Shown here: positions 25,350 through 38,171 of the stretch, in pieces
Position numbering within the stretch: position 1 is the stretch's first letter
Layout: the number at the start of each line of letters is the position of its first letter
Assembly: GCA_964036665.1 (NCBI GenBank)
Contig: OZ038529.1
Coordinates: 22,020,060 to 22,084,059, forward strand
Reading direction: 5' to 3'
Length of the DNA: 64,000 nt
Source of the DNA: Gordius sp. MW1
Lineage: Eukaryota; Nematomorpha; Gordioida; Gordea; Gordiidae
Notes under the pieces: model-generated
What the model saw: only the letters and a program-made list of their open reading frames with translations
Told to the model about the DNA's origin: nothing
Database searches by the model: none
Position numbers and translations under genes: made by a program

Positions 25350-25381
25350 AACCCAGCCGTTTTTACAACACTAGTTACAAC

Positions 25382-26116
25382 TCTTATTTGGGCCCAAGCA
25401 AATACAACATACCCCGGTGTAGGGTAGATTTAATTGATCGCCCATAAAAATAATACTTAAAAAGTCACGCTTTTGACACAAAATTCACGACCCCAATTTA
25501 ATATTAATTACTAAAGGTCGGATTAAAATTATAAATCCATATAAACTCATCCTTATCTCATCTCATCTCGTCCAACCCAAATTTGTAATATTAATTCGAC
25601 TTGAATAATCTTAACAAAAACTAGCACGGAATAAAACATTTATAAGTCAAGCAAAATCAATAATTTATCTTAAAGTATCTTTCTAACTCAAGGGAGATAC
25701 ATAGTAAAAGTTAAAAATTAAATTAATTTACAATCGAGCCCACATAATTTATATTAATTTATTGAAACGGGGGTAACGTGTAAAGCTATTAAAAATTGCT
25801 ATAAAAATTCACGGGGTTCTTTCAACATCGGTGAAGTGCGCTTGAGAAATACATATAAGGTATATACTCTAAACAACGATATACATAATTATAAAAATTA
25901 CACGACGGATTTTACATTGACGACAATACGGCTTGGAAAATTGTTCACACTTTAAGGATTGCAAACTAGTTATAACTGGGTGTTTTATAAGACTTTGAAA
26001 ATTACAATTACTGTTAATTATTTTAACATTTATAGGCTGTAAGTTGGAAAAATGTTTATATCTTATTATTTTTTGGTCCAAAACTGTAATACTAAAATCT
26101 TGACGAGACACGTTTA
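25382..26116. other. Intergenic DNA
   Basis: Nothing recognisable. An open stretch on the minus strand (25869-26261) runs into the adjacent repeat and is rejected as a gene. Confidence 0.4.
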
Positions 26117-26262
26117 CATGGGCGTAGCCAGGTTTGGATTTAGAGGGAAGCAATTTGAGGATAGGCGAAATGATAATTTTTGAAATATTAGCCATAATCA
26201 TGTTAAATTTTAAAGGATTTTTGAATTTAGAGGGTGGCAGCCACCCCCAGGCCACGCCCATG
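26117..26262. repeat. CATGGGCGTAGCC-family copy (subfamily A)
   Basis: Starts CATGGGCGTAGCCAGG and ends caggccacgcccatg, with an intact body. Confidence 0.85.
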
Positions 26263-26755
26263 CACGTTTATTAAGAAAGTAACAAATTTAAATGGATTCA
26301 ACGTTCAATCGATTACTTAGGAATCACGAAATGCATCTTACAACTTAAACAAAGGTACTTTTAAATTTTCCAAGTTTCACATAAAAAAACACACAAGACG
26401 ATCAGTTTTTCCCAGAAATTACTGCCAACATAATTATTAGAGTGGGGAAAAAAGGTGTCCAAAACCGGAATTCACAAATATAAAAGGACGGGCAAGCAAA
26501 CTTTTGGTCATTTTAGTAATTCGGCGAAGCAAAATTAACAACCAGTGGTCGATCATCAAGCCATTTCACCATATGGGTAGGGCTCTTTACCCAGACAAAA
26601 ATATCATGATAAATACGTGTACGTGTATTGTGTGTGTTGTATAATGCAAAATTTTCGTAAAAAAACTATAAAGTTACAAAAATTTTATATATTATTTCCA
26701 GCTCAAATGTCATTTTTTCCAAGTTCTCGGGAGACTTAAAGGCCCATCTTCATGG

Positions 26756-29700
26756 TCATGTTTCTTCAGTAGTAACACCAGTTTCTTCGTATAACAAGGT
26801 CGAGAGAATTTTAACTAGAGGGCCAAAGGCTTTTTCGTAACCGCGTTTAGTTAGGTGCAAGTAATCGTACATATCGTGATGGTTTATTTTGCCGTCCGGC
26901 TGAACGAAGCCCGGGTCTAAGTCTACGAAACGGACCAAAGAGTTGGTCCATCGGGTTAGGGCCTGGCTCAAGGAGGCATTTATTTGCTCCACCTTAGTTC
27001 GTTCAGTACATGGGTTGGCTCCTTTGGGAAATAATGCCTAGTCCATCATATAATATAATTTAAAGTTTTTGTTCGAACGATAGGAAAATCAAATATTTCA
27101 CCAAATAAATTTTATTTTCCGATTTTATTTTCTGCAAAAAATTGGCATTTTAATAGCAAAATAAAACAATTAATAAATCAAAAAATCGTTGAATGTTACA
27201 GTGCATGGGCGTAGCCAGCATTGGGATTTGAGGGGGGGGGAAGCAATAATGATTTAGAGAGGGGCAAAATGAACATTTTTTATAATTTCAGTCATAATTG
27301 GGCCATTCCATGTCGATTCGTCAAAAAAAGACGATTTTCGACCGCCATCTCAGATCAGAATAATCTTCGAGGGTGTAGGCCTTATTTATTAAAGTAATTT
27401 CTAAAAATTTTAGCCATTTTGGGCCAAAACTTTTATGGACGTGTAAAGAGCCAAAATCACGTTCGGAAGCGTTTTTTGGATTTTACTGTTTTTGTCATAT
27501 ATTTGAAAGTATTGCGTTATTCACTCAAATTTTGGTGCATTTTGATCCTAAAAAATTTTCTACCTAAATAATTCAACCAAAACCCTTAAACTTTTGCGGT
27601 TAATTTTTTGTGGTAAAATTAGTAAAAAACTCATAAAACATGTTTACCCGTATATGAAATCACCAATATCACAATGTGCACTCCTAAATTACATTTCCAC
27701 CAAATATATATATAGATGGCGGTATAATCAATTATCACAAGAACATAAACATATTATGATGTTTTTTTTTTTATCAAATTGCAAATTTATAAAGAATATA
27801 TGGTAAATAAATAATGTTGGATTTAAAATCATAAATTTTGAACTTTTATCTGCACGATGGGCAAGTAACCGAGTTTGAAAATAACTTTAAATATAATTAA
27901 AATAAAAAATGGTCACAACTAGCAAGCAAAATTTTTTAAAACACCTTTCATCCTGCATAAATTATTTATTTTTCGCATGGATTATCAGTACAAAAATAAA
28001 AATACATGAGCAATTTTGCCATCATATTAGTATTTATTTTCAACCTCACATTTGTTTTAGGCTACCCCTATATCATTTAAGTTACAATTCAAAATCTAAT
28101 TTTCAAACTCGGAAAATTGCTTAATGCGCAGAAAAAAAGATCAAAATTTAGGTTTATACTTATTCCAATATTTTTTATTTACCATATATTCTTTATAAAT
28201 TTGCAATTTGATAAAAAACAAACATCATAATATATTCTTGTGATAATTGATTATACCGCCATCTATAAATATTTTTGGTGAAAATGTAAATTTTCGAATT
28301 TTTGACAATCTCGTAGCCGATCCCAAACTTTTTATGATTCAAATATGATAATGGGTCATAAAGGAGTGCACATTGTGAAATTGGTGATTTCATATACAGG
28401 GTAAATATGTTTTTAGATTCTTCACTAATTTGACCACAAAAAATTAACCGCAAATGTTTGAGGGTTTTGGTTGAATTATTTCAATAGAGAATTTTTAAGA
28501 AACAAAATGCACCAAAATTTGAGTGAATAACGCAATTACACTCAAAAATATGACAAAAATAGTAAACTCCATAAAACGCTCCCGAACGTGATTTTGGCCC
28601 TTAAAAACTCCATAACTTAAAAAATATTGGCCCAAAATGGCTAAAATTTTCATAAAGAACTCTAATAAGTGAGGCCCACACCCTCACCAAAAATTATCCT
28701 GATCTGAAATGGTAGGTCGAAAACGTTTTGATTTATCATGGAATGGCCAAATTTTAATAATTTTCAACAAATTTTTGGATTTAGAAAGTGCCAGCCCCCC
28801 CCTCCCGGAAACGCCCATGCTACAGCGTAATGTCAACTAATTTAAGATGGCGAAATGTTTTTTATTTTCGTTGCATATCTCTTCCGACAAATATTTCGAA
28901 TTATATAGAAACATATATAATTTAGAAAATACCAGGTAATTCTTAAAAATGAATGTTGCTAATCTCAAACAAATATCAAGAGGCGTACACAATTTGTTTT
29001 CTATGACCCCGAGCTTAATGATAAATTTAATATTATGCTGATGCCATAATAAAAATGGTTAAATTTCTCGCCCACATTAATTAAAATTTGAGTGGAATCC
29101 TATACAAATATAAAGCAACAGCCTAGACAAGTTGCCAAAAAAAAATTCATAAATAAAGGTAATCAGTCGGGCACAAAAACAATAATGAAATTTGGGCTCG
29201 GGCGAGGTCGAAAAAAATAAAGCCAACCAGCGGTCATTAGCTAGTGTATTTGCGAAAGCAAAATAAAAGTCTTTTACAGAAGCATAAGTCCACCCACAGC
29301 CATTAAAAACCCGTATAAGTTTCCACCGCAATTATTGAAACAATTCAAGTTGGACAGGACGGACGGACAACCAAAAATGAGGCCATAAATTGCATAGCAA
29401 TTATTAGAAGTTTTCCAGTTTCTGACTTTAAATTTTATTCTTACTTAATAAAAAGACATACATAGCTGTCTATGTATGTCCTCGAGAAGAGTCCTTAACA
29501 GATCAAAACCAACTACCAAGAATAATGAAAAAAGTACTTTTTAGGTTGGAACGCGTTAAAAAATAAAAAAAAATTATACATATTTTAGTAAAGCTATTGA
29601 GTTAAACATTTTTCTTGATCTCAAATATAAGTTTTAATTATTTCAGGAAGTTTGGGCGAAATTGGGTTGGAATTTCACAATATTTTTTAGGTTGGATTGT

Positions 29701-30944
29701 AAAAATGAACTACATTTCTGCCCACATTACTATGAATAATTAATTATTTTCACATACTATAGTTTTAAAATGTGATTGGTAAAGTTTATATATTTAAAAT
29801 TTGATGTTTCATCAATTAGTAACTTCTTTAATTAAAGAAAACAAATAAATATACTTAATTTAAAATAAAAAAAATTATTTTCACCACGTCTAAGCTTAAA
29901 ATTCCCAAAATAATGCCATAATTTTTATTTCATACTTTTTGCCTGTTTTAATTGAAGAATATTGTTATAGTGTCACCAATGACGATTAATTAATTGTTAA
30001 ATAGATTTAAAGACAGAAAACAATTTATTGTGAATTGAAACAGCAGGGGCTAAACAAAAGATAGGTGATACAAATAGAATATTTTACCCAAAGCATAATT
30101 CATCCATACCAAAAATTTTAAAATTGATTTATAACAATTGAATCAAAATATTATTTGAATATGCTTAAAATGTCACATAACTTAAAATGAATAGTATTTA
30201 TTAATGATTAAGTTAGAAATAATCTAGAATCATTCCAAACAAATTAATACCTTCTAAATAACTCATAAAATCTTATAAGCCTTTTTGAACAATTTATGTA
30301 GCACACAAAATAGAGGTAAAAATTAATCAAAAAGCATCAAGAAAAAATACACTTACCAAAACTATAATATATGATGTTGGCAGCTTTCTGTTAATGAGCT
30401 TTACAATTGAAAGAATTCCTTCTACAATATCTTCAACCTCTTCTGTGTTATTTGTTCCAATTAATAATATAACAGCCTTGAAAAAATATTTTTAAAGGTA
30501 TGAAAAATTTCTATTAAAATTATTATGTCTTGTGTCAATACTTAGCTATTAAAATTCAATTTTATATTTTTTTGCAAATTAATAATAAAAATTTACTTTT
30601 GGTTTATTATCCTCAAAATCGAGTTCTCCATTTTTTATGCGCCAAATTATGTTCTGTGTTTTATCCCCACTTATCCCAAAATTCAGGGCATGCATTTGGC
30701 TAAATTGATCCCATATCTTAAATCATATTAATTTTTGAATATATAAGATACCTCAGTTTGCAAGAGGTGTTCAATTAATGAATCCCCAATAAACAATATT
30801 TCACTTTCACTTTCTTTAGCTTCTCTAAGATATCTTTCATGCTAAATATATTGATTGAGTTATTCGCTTAAAATATACCCTGTCCACATAACTATTAATT
30901 CTACAATCACGATCACCTGGTATGGGATTTAAAGTCTCTTTCAT
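26756..30944 (-). CDS. SGNH hydrolase, PAF acetylhydrolase 1b alpha-subunit type, 5 exons, 225 aa
   Basis: A cytosolic enzyme family that removes the sn-2 acetyl group of platelet-activating factor and, in vertebrates, partners with LIS1. Exons: 30944-30879, 30841-30752, 30716-30597, 30476-30357 and 27037-26756. All junctions are phase 0 and the total of 225 aa is close to the family's usual ~230. SGNH residues are visible: Ser43 in GDSLIEHL, Gly69 in ISGD, Asn101 in GTNN, and Asp190/His193 in DYLHLT. The segment HALNFGISGD and the later DPGFV are also family hallmarks. The start ATG opens MKETLNPIPGDRDC, colinear with the vertebrate N-terminus. Three introns are 35-120 bp, while the last is 3.3 kb because transposons have inserted in it. 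The beta and gamma subunits of vertebrates are not distinguished here. Confidence 0.93.
27204..28819. repeat. CATGGGCGTAGCC-family copy split by a foldback element
   Basis: The left part 27204-27300 (CATGGGCGTAGCCAGCATTG to cagtcataatt) and the right part 28749-28819 (aattttaataattttcaac to aacgcccatg) are the two halves of one family copy. It lies in the last intron of the PAF-AH gene. Confidence 0.85.
27301..28748. mobile_element. 1.45-kb foldback transposon with ~0.5-kb inverted arms
   Basis: Starts GGCCATTCCATG and ends CATGGAATGGCC. The left arm (27301 to about 27820) and the right arm (about 28165-28748) are long imperfect inverted repeats. The right arm has an extra block of about 65 bp, including cccaaactttttatgattc, absent on the left. 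The unique centre is about 350 bp of AT-rich sequence. Matching open stretches on opposite strands (27594-27806 and 28453-28193) arise only from the symmetry. No transposase is present, and the target duplication is unclear. Confidence 0.85.
29040..29405. repeat. Repeat ending in the ttgcatagcaatta hairpin, Helitron-like tail
   Basis: Ends gacggacggacaacc then gaggccataaattgcatagc, the same terminal block as at 24930-24975. The body differs from the 23.3-kb block. Left boundary not determined; it lies in the PAF-AH intron. Confidence 0.45.
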
Positions 30945-31249
30945 AAAGTTCTAAATTGGAAAAGGGTAGACTTGTCAAAATTTCAAATAAAGTTGCGTGA
31001 ATTTGAAAACATATGATTTATCGTTTAAAAAATAAATGAAGCACCCCGATCTTATAAACCTATTATGCTAATTTTTAAGTTGCTAGCAGCAAAATCCAAA
31101 ATCTAATTAAAGTTCGTAGATTTTTTGAACTTGATTTAAATGTACGAATATTAATTAGGTTTTACAAATTAAAAATTATCGTGGAATTTACCAGAACAAT
31201 CTATTTAATAATAAGCTAAGATTAAAGTTCTAACCATAATAAAAGATAA

Positions 31250-34200
31250 AGAATCTGCATACTTTTACATTGGTGACCTTACCGACGTGATGGAGACTAC
31301 CCCAGACTCCAATGATATAAGAGAAAGCGCAATTCACATATGGATTCCGGAGTTTCATTCAAAAAATGTACGTATCTGGCTTTCGCAAGAAGCCGTTTTC
31401 GCACACTATCTTCTTAGAAGACCAAGTATACCTACCTGCTTGAGTCTTTACTCCCAGAAGTCGCGGAAGGAGTGTCAGGTCTCATATTTGAGATTTCAGA
31501 ATCTGCTCCGTACGACAAACTGAAAGAGGCAATCCTAAAAAGTTTGGGAGAGCGATGAGAAGAGGATTCGTAACTTATTCAAGGAAATCTACCTTGACGA
31601 TCGCACACCCGCTCAACTATTAAGGTATCTAAAATCACGTTTAGGTAATAACATGAGGGACGAAAAGATTCTTAAAAGCCCCTGGATATACAAGCTACCC
31701 CAACATGTGGTGAGCATTTTGGCCACTATGGGAGATGATCAATTACGGAATCGTATCGCAGACGTGGCTGATAGGATTCATGAAACATTCAGAGTCAGCA
31801 GCTTGGCATCAGTAGCTCCCAATAACCCTACTCCCAATAAGCCTATTCCCAATAATCAAACAAACGAAGTGCAGGAACTTTTCAAAGCTGTGTCACAATT
31901 AGAACTAAAAGTAAATCAATTAACAGGCAATCCCAACGGCAGTAGGACGACATGGAGACGATCAACCGGATCTAGGTCATCATCCAGACAACGCCCGAGT
32001 GATATATGTTGGTACCATCCGGAGTTCGAAATGAAGCAAGAAAATGCACCCAACCTTGCACTTTTATTACCAACCCTCAACAAAATATGTGACAGGCCGT
32101 CCCATATGGGCGACTAAACGGCCGTACTGTAAGTCGCCTATTCTACTTATATGACAAGTCTACACAACGCAAATGCTTAGTGGATACAGGAGCTAAAGTT
32201 AGCGTCATCCCACCCCCGCCCAAACATCCATTGATTCCGTCTGGCCCAACTCTACAAGCGGCTATTCAAAGCAACATTCACACATACGGACAAGTTGTAT
32301 TGAGTCTAGACCTTGGTTTACGTGGGGAATTTAAATGGGTATTTTTGATCGCTAACGTCCACACACCCATAATAGGCGCCGATTTATTACATAACTACAA
32401 ATTAGTTGTTGACATTACTAATAGGCTCATCGACAGTACAACCCATCTATCATCGAAGGCATCCTCACCACACCAGACTTTCAGGATTCGCGTAGCACAC
32501 AGTAATCACAGTACAAAATTCGACGCCATGTTGAAAGAATTCCCGACACTCACATCACCGTTAAACTTTACTCGTCAAATTCCACCGCACGACGTACGAC
32601 ACCACATATTGACAAAAGGCCCAGCCCAGCACTCATGCCTTAGACGATTGGCGCCCGGTAGATTAAATGTAGCCAAAAATATATGCTGGAACTTGGTATC
32701 ATCAGAGAGTCAAAAAGTAATTGAGCATCCCCATTACATTTGGCTGTTAAAAAGTCAGGCGATTGGAGACCGTGTGGGGACTAACGCGGTCTGAACAAAC
32801 CCGCGCTACCTGATCGGTATCCTGTTCCTCACAAACATGATTGGTCAGCCAACCTCCACAACAAAACAATGTTTTCCAAGCTCGACCTTGTAAGAGCATA
32901 TCACCATGTTCCAATTGCAGCAGGTGACATCAGCAAAACAGCCGTGACATCGCCATTTGGCTTATACGAATTTACTAGAAGGCCCTTTGGTCTAAGAAAC
33001 GCGGCGCAGACATTAGATTGCGCTAACGCGTACATTGATGATATCCTCATAGCCAGCGCCTCAGAGCAGGAACACGAACAGCACTTGAGAATCGTTCTTC
33101 GACGATTGCAAGACTACGATCTAAGAATCGACCCTTCAATGTGCAAATTCGGAGTTGGCGAACTCGAATTTCTCGGACATCAGGTACCAAGCACCGGAAT
33201 TGCCCCAATACGGGATAAAGTCAACGCTATCAACGAATTTTTCCTGCCTGATTCAATAAAGAAGCTCCGGAAATTTCTGGGAATAATAAATTTCTATCGC
33301 AGATTTTACCCGGAATAGCTAACACCCTTTAACCTCCGACCGATTTGCTGAAGAAGTCTAAAAAGTCCGTAACCTTCAACGACGCTCAGGTCAAGGCATT
33401 CGAAAAATCAAAAGCAACATTAGCAAATTTCACCACACTAACCTTCCTGTACGGACCCCCTCACAAAAATCACACTGACCACAGATGCATCAGACACGGC
33501 GGTTGGAGCAGTTTTAGAGCAGACCATTTCGGACAAGATATACCCATTAGAATTCTTCTCATCTAAATTACAACCCACTCAGTACCGGTACAGCACTTTT
33601 GGCCGCGAACTTCTCGCAATCTATTTGGCCATAAAGTATTTCAGCCACATCTTAGATGGTCGTGATTTCACCATTTATACCGACCATAAACCACTAACCT
33701 ACGCATTCAACGCAATACCCGACCAGTATTTCCCAAGAGAAACAGACCTCATATCGCAATTTTCTACTGACATACGGTACATCAAAGGTGAAAGTAACAC
33801 AGTTGCAGACGCGCTCTCTCGGACGGAGATTCCATTAATTTACCTAAAATTCTCAATCTAGAAGAAATTAGTAAGCATCAAATGAGCGACCAAACCCTGA
33901 AGAGTTTAAATGATTCATCATCGTTAAAGCTACAACTAATTCCTATCCCAGGATCAGAGTGCAAAGTTCTTTGTGACTTTGAAACCAGTAAACCTCGACC
34001 GATATTACCTGAAACACTCAGAAGGAAAGTTTTCGATCACTTTCATGCTTTATCTCACCCTGGCATACGGGCAACAAGCAAACTGATTTCAAGATTGTAT
34101 GTGCGGCCTTCGATGAACCAAGACGTTAGAAATTGAGCTAAGGTTGTTTAAATCGCCAACAAAACAAAATTCAGAAACACACTATAACGACGCCCGGGAA

Positions 34201-35111
34201 TTTCGCACAACCAGACGCAAGATTCTCACATATACATGTCGATTTAGTGAGACCACTTCCGCCTTCAAACGGTTTTACACATATTTTACCAGCAATCGAT
34301 CGTTTCTCGAGATGGCCCATGGCCGTTCCACTTAAAGAAACGTCTACCGAAGAGATCGCTTCCAAGCTGTTGAAAGTTGGATAGCCAATTAAGGTGTCCC
34401 AAGTACAATTACTACCGACAGATGATCTCAGTTTCAGTCGGGACTTTTCAGACAACTATCCAACACACTAGGATGCAAGCATATAAAAACTACTGCCTAT
34501 CACCCATCCGCTAATGGACTTGTTGAACGTTTCCACATACAATTAAGGGCATTTAAAAGCCACCGAAAAAATCAAATGGAGTGAAGTCTTTCCACTCGTT
34601 TTACTTGGATCCATGCCACCATCAAGGAAGACATTGGACTAACACCATCCGAACTCGTATGTGGAACCAACATAAGACTGCCAGGAGATACGGTACCCCA
34701 TACCGCAACACCACAGGAAACCAAAAGAACAGGCAGGATCTGCTAGAAACTTCTCACGTTTTTGTCAGAAACGACTCATTTCGCAGTCCACTCACTTCAC
34801 CGTACGACCGGCCGTTTAAAGTGTTAGAACGCAAACCAAAATATTTCACAATTGACAAAAACGGAAAAAAGAGACGATTTCAATCGACCGTTTAAAACCA
34901 AGCTATATTAACAGGAGTGAACCACTCATTCAAACCTCTGAAGAAGCTCGAGCAACGAATCCCGAAGTGGAAGAATCAACCATGGTGACGCGAAGAGGTG
35001 GAAGAGTACATTAGCCGAGGAACCTGTGTGAATACGTCACTTAATAACCGTTTCCTTTCTCAAATTTTGATCGATATATTTTTACCCAAAATATATCTAG
35101 CAGGGGAGTAT
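31250..35111 (+). pseudogene. Degenerate Ty3/gypsy retrotransposon, internal region
   Basis: A decayed gag-pol broken by frameshifts and deletions. After ttggtgacctta (31271-31282, likely primer-binding region) come gag pieces (31287-31523 and 31653-32117, the latter with a CWYH zinc-knuckle-like remnant), protease (32180 on, DTGAKVSVIP), reverse transcriptase (32869-33318, YIDD present but about 15-20 residues before it deleted), RNase H (33345-33861, YTDHKPL and VADALSR) and integrase (33882-34895, LSHPG zinc-binding part, then a disrupted catalytic core). It is clearly related to the intact element at 39325-43920 but is much older. A polypurine-like agcaggggag at 35099-35108 marks the end of the internal region. 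Confidence 0.85.
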
Positions 35112-35890
35112 TGTAGTCATAGACTAATAAAACCATAGACTGCCGAACAGCTGATAATTTTACAGCAAATATAGCAACCGCCATATTGTGGGAAATTGTA
35201 ACCAAAAAATAGAATTTAGCAAAATTTATTGTTCTAATCTACTTATTTTTTTTGATTTATAAATTAAGTTATTAGTCTTATTTATTTTCTTCAATATTTT
35301 ATTGTGGAGAAGTATAAACATACCTGTTGTTGACTTTTTCCTACAATATGGCAGCTAGTTTGGTGTCTGAATGATTTTAATAGTAAAAATCAGCTGTTCG
35401 GCAGTCTATAGTTTTATTAGTCTATGATTGTAGTAAACCAGCGACTTCGATGTATCCAATTGCAGGAAACAGGTATTTTTTTATAAACGTATCGGATTGC
35501 CGTTTTCTTCAAATTTTCAGAAATTTATAATAATTTAGAGATCTACGAATATATAAATACACTTCATTTCAAACAAACTATGATCACTCCACTTCATTAC
35601 CACTCACTTCAACTTTGCTCTGCTCCTCCAGATATTTCATATGCGTCTACAACTTATTCTACCATTATCACATCACAATTTTGGATATTACATTCAACTA
35701 CACTTATCTGGATATTTTAAAACACTCAACACATCAACTATTCATCCAACCTGCTAATTAACTTGTATCATCGTTACTTTAATATCCTCGCTCATATTCT
35801 AATCGCTATTTATAGATTTTTACCCTTTGGATTTGATTTAAGAATAAAAGATAGAGATTTTGCAAATCCTTACTAGTCTTAACAACTTGA
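35112..35890 (+). repeat. 3' LTR of the degenerate gypsy element, split by a MITE (right end uncertain)
   Basis: Begins TGTAG just after the purine tract; the rest, taaaccagcgacttcg, resumes after the MITE. A string aataaaagatagagatttt near 35850 resembles aataaaagataaagaatct at 31241 just before the primer-binding region, so the LTR probably ends near 35880. The 5' LTR is largely missing or unrecognisable. Confidence 0.45.
35118..35426. mobile_element. hAT-like MITE in the old LTR, 8-bp TSD ATTGTAGT
   Basis: Ends CATAGACTAATAAAAC and its inverse, nearly perfect for about 37 bp through tgccgaacagctga. The flanks ATTGTAGT (35110-35117 and 35427-35434) match perfectly. The interior has a further inverted pair around gccatattgt. 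No coding capacity. Confidence 0.9.
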
Positions 35891-36643
35891 GCCTTTTGAA
35901 CTTAAAACATAGAGATAAAAATATAGAATAATTTATATACAAAATTAACTTTTACAGCGCATCTGCTAAATTTATAGAAATCTGGAGAATTCTTAATCGC
36001 TAAAATGATTAAAATAAGTGTTACGTGTTACAGGTTTAATGATTATTATACAATCCATCGCTAAAAAATATTAAGTAGATTTCCAAGATGGCGTGGTTTT
36101 TTAGCAACACGTTAGATGCGTGAATATATGAAAAGAGTTTGTTAGTCTACGGTTCTAACATAGGAGGAATTTATCCTATTTAACATTCTAAAGTATGTTA
36201 AGGTTAAGTATATCAAAATATCCACATTCTTTGTAATTTTTTAAATCAACTTTTTAGCTTACATCAAAAACTTGCTTCAAAATACATGAAAATTTTTAAA
36301 TTACCTGATGGAAAAGGGCTAGGAATAACCAAACCCAACATATACTAAAAAATAAAATTAAAATAAGTATCATATCCCTACAGGTAATAGGGAAAGACAT
36401 AGCCACTCTTCTTTTAAAGAATATACAAAGATACTTGACACTTTATACATACTTCTAATTCTACTTCATGTGTATGTGTATAAATAAGTGTGGATGGCTA
36501 AAAATAGGGTAAATCATAACAAATTTAATTCTAAAATTGCCTTTTCATTATAAAGTTGATTTTAGTTGTTTTTGATATGTTAAGGAATCTTAAGCTAAGC
36601 ATGATTTTTGAGGCCAATAAAGCAAGCAAAAAGAAAGCACGTA
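35891..36643. other. AT-rich intergenic DNA
   Basis: Nothing recognisable as a gene or bounded repeat. Confidence 0.4.
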
Positions 36644-36953
36644 CAGTCGAAACTTCTTAATCGCAAATCGGATTATCGCGAAAATCTTTTAATCGCGAAG
36701 TTAACCGCCATTTTGTTTTTTTTAAACGATAATATTAACAAAAACATCGTTTATTGACAAATCGCTTAATACAATATCGGATATTCACAAACATTTTCGA
36801 GTCATTAAATCAACCAGATAATTATATAAAATATCGTTTTATTGCGAAGCGGAAGAAATGAATATTTAATATAATGTACATAAACTTTTATTTCCATCGT
36901 TTAATCGCGATTTTTTTCAGGCCCAAGGCTTTGCAATTAAACGGTTTTGACTG
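36644..36953. mobile_element. pogo/Tigger-like MITE, TA target duplication
   Basis: Left end CAGTCGAAACTTCTTAATCG; right end, read inward, CAGTCAAAACCGTTTAATTG. TA flanks both sides. Taatcgcga-type strings recur inside. This is the end structure of pogo-type Tc1/mariner elements. An open stretch at 36874-37080 crosses its end and is not a gene. Confidence 0.8.
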
Positions 36954-37227
36954 TATTTGCTCAATAATTCATTTGTACAGTTTGGAATTTATGAAAAATT
37001 TCTATCGAAACTACGATAATGCTATTGCTACGATGTTAGGATCGTACTGGAGAATTAATATTTCTTTGTTCGCAAGATAATTCTTGCTCGCGTTTGTTAC
37101 ATATTTAATTGAACCAAATATTATACAAAAAATTATTAGAGATTTTTATCCAATAAAGAACACAAGCCACAACAAAAAAAAATTTTACGTGCTATTGTAA
37201 TGTTTATTACATTGTTTTTGTATTTGG

Positions 37228-37725
37228 AGAAGATATTAATAACTAATAGGAGTGCCGCAATTAAATGAAAAGTATACTCTCATTAGCGCCATCTAGAGGC
37301 AATTTTAATTTAAGACTTAAGTTTACCAACTCTACGCTAGTGTTGTAAAATAGATTGGGTTTTATTTGGTCGATCTTTGGTTTAACTGTAAATAAGGGTT
37401 GAGCCTGATCTGTTTTTTAAATTTTGACTAAGCCTAGAGGTCAAGAAAAACAAACAAAAATCTTTTACCTGTTAATATTTAGTCGACAAGATTAAAGGTC
37501 GGCCAAACAAAATCCAGCCGTTTTTACAGCGCTCTAGCTCTACACTAGAGTAATAAGCATGGAATATGTGCCGTGCCTGCACCTTCAAATCTGGTCCTGT
37601 TCAAATAAGTACTGACTCTAATTAAATTTGCCTCTAGATGGCGCTAACTAGAGTTTGCCCCAAATTTAAATGCAATACTGCTATTAGGTTTAGGGCTTAT
37701 ATATTTCCTTCTTCAAAGTAGTAGC
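37228..37725. mobile_element. MITE of the AGGAGTGCC/TAGCGCCATCTA family with a nested hAT fragment
   Basis: The left arm has taggagtgccgcaatt and tagcgccatctagaggcaat; the right arm has the inverse, ttgcctctagatggcgcta. Arms are alike over about 70 bp. It is the second copy of the family found at 9966-10283. A TAGTGTTGT element interrupts the centre. Confidence 0.75.
37340..37540. mobile_element. Short TAGTGTTGT hAT-like element nested in the MITE
   Basis: Begins TAGTGTTGTAAAAT and ends ccagccgtttttacagcgct, the same terminal motif as the 23243-25373 element. Flanks CTCTACGC and CTCTACAC form a near-perfect 8-bp duplication. Exact right end is uncertain by a few bases. Confidence 0.65.
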
Positions 37726-38171
37726 GAACCGCAATTTATAAATTATTTTCATATATTGTTTATTGTGTTTATTATTCCATTTTGGTTGTTTTCAATAAAT
37801 AATAAGCAATAAAATAATATTGAACTAGTTAGATATTAAAAACGTTATTCTAATATATAAGTCTATGAATATATATCATTTACCCAATTCATAAAAATAT
37901 ATAACTTGTGATGAAGTAATGTTTAAAAAATGTATTGCTAATGCTATCTACATTTTTAAAATCAATTATTGATCAAATAAATGTGTATAATTATTTTGGT
38001 GGTTAATCAAAGTGTTTAATTGTGAATGAATAAATTGTAGATTTAATATTATTGTAGGTTTAAACAATTGGTTTCTATTGTAGGTTTAATAGTAATCAAA
38101 TATTCTGAATATTTTTAATAAATCAGATCAGCTTACTGAACATACGGTATAGGGGCCTCCTCATTAGCATC
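37726..38171. other. AT-rich intergenic DNA
   Basis: No gene or element recognised. Confidence 0.4.

Larger units (their letters stand above)
23243..25373. mobile_element. hAT-like element (ends TAGTGTTGT...ACAACACTA) with nested insertions
   Basis: Perfect 9-bp inverted ends TAGTGTTGT/ACAACACTA are flanked by a perfect 8-bp duplication, GTTACAAC (23235-23242 and 25374-25381). That is a hAT signature. Inner ends are rich in cgggttcggg. No transposase is present. The interior holds a Helitron-like repeat block (about 23306-24975) and a CATGGGCGTAGCC copy (25201-25349). A shorter relative with the same end lies at about 37340. Confidence 0.85.

Noticed and set aside
27594-28453. Similar open stretches on opposite strands
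   Set aside because: They mirror each other because they lie in the inverted arms of the foldback element.
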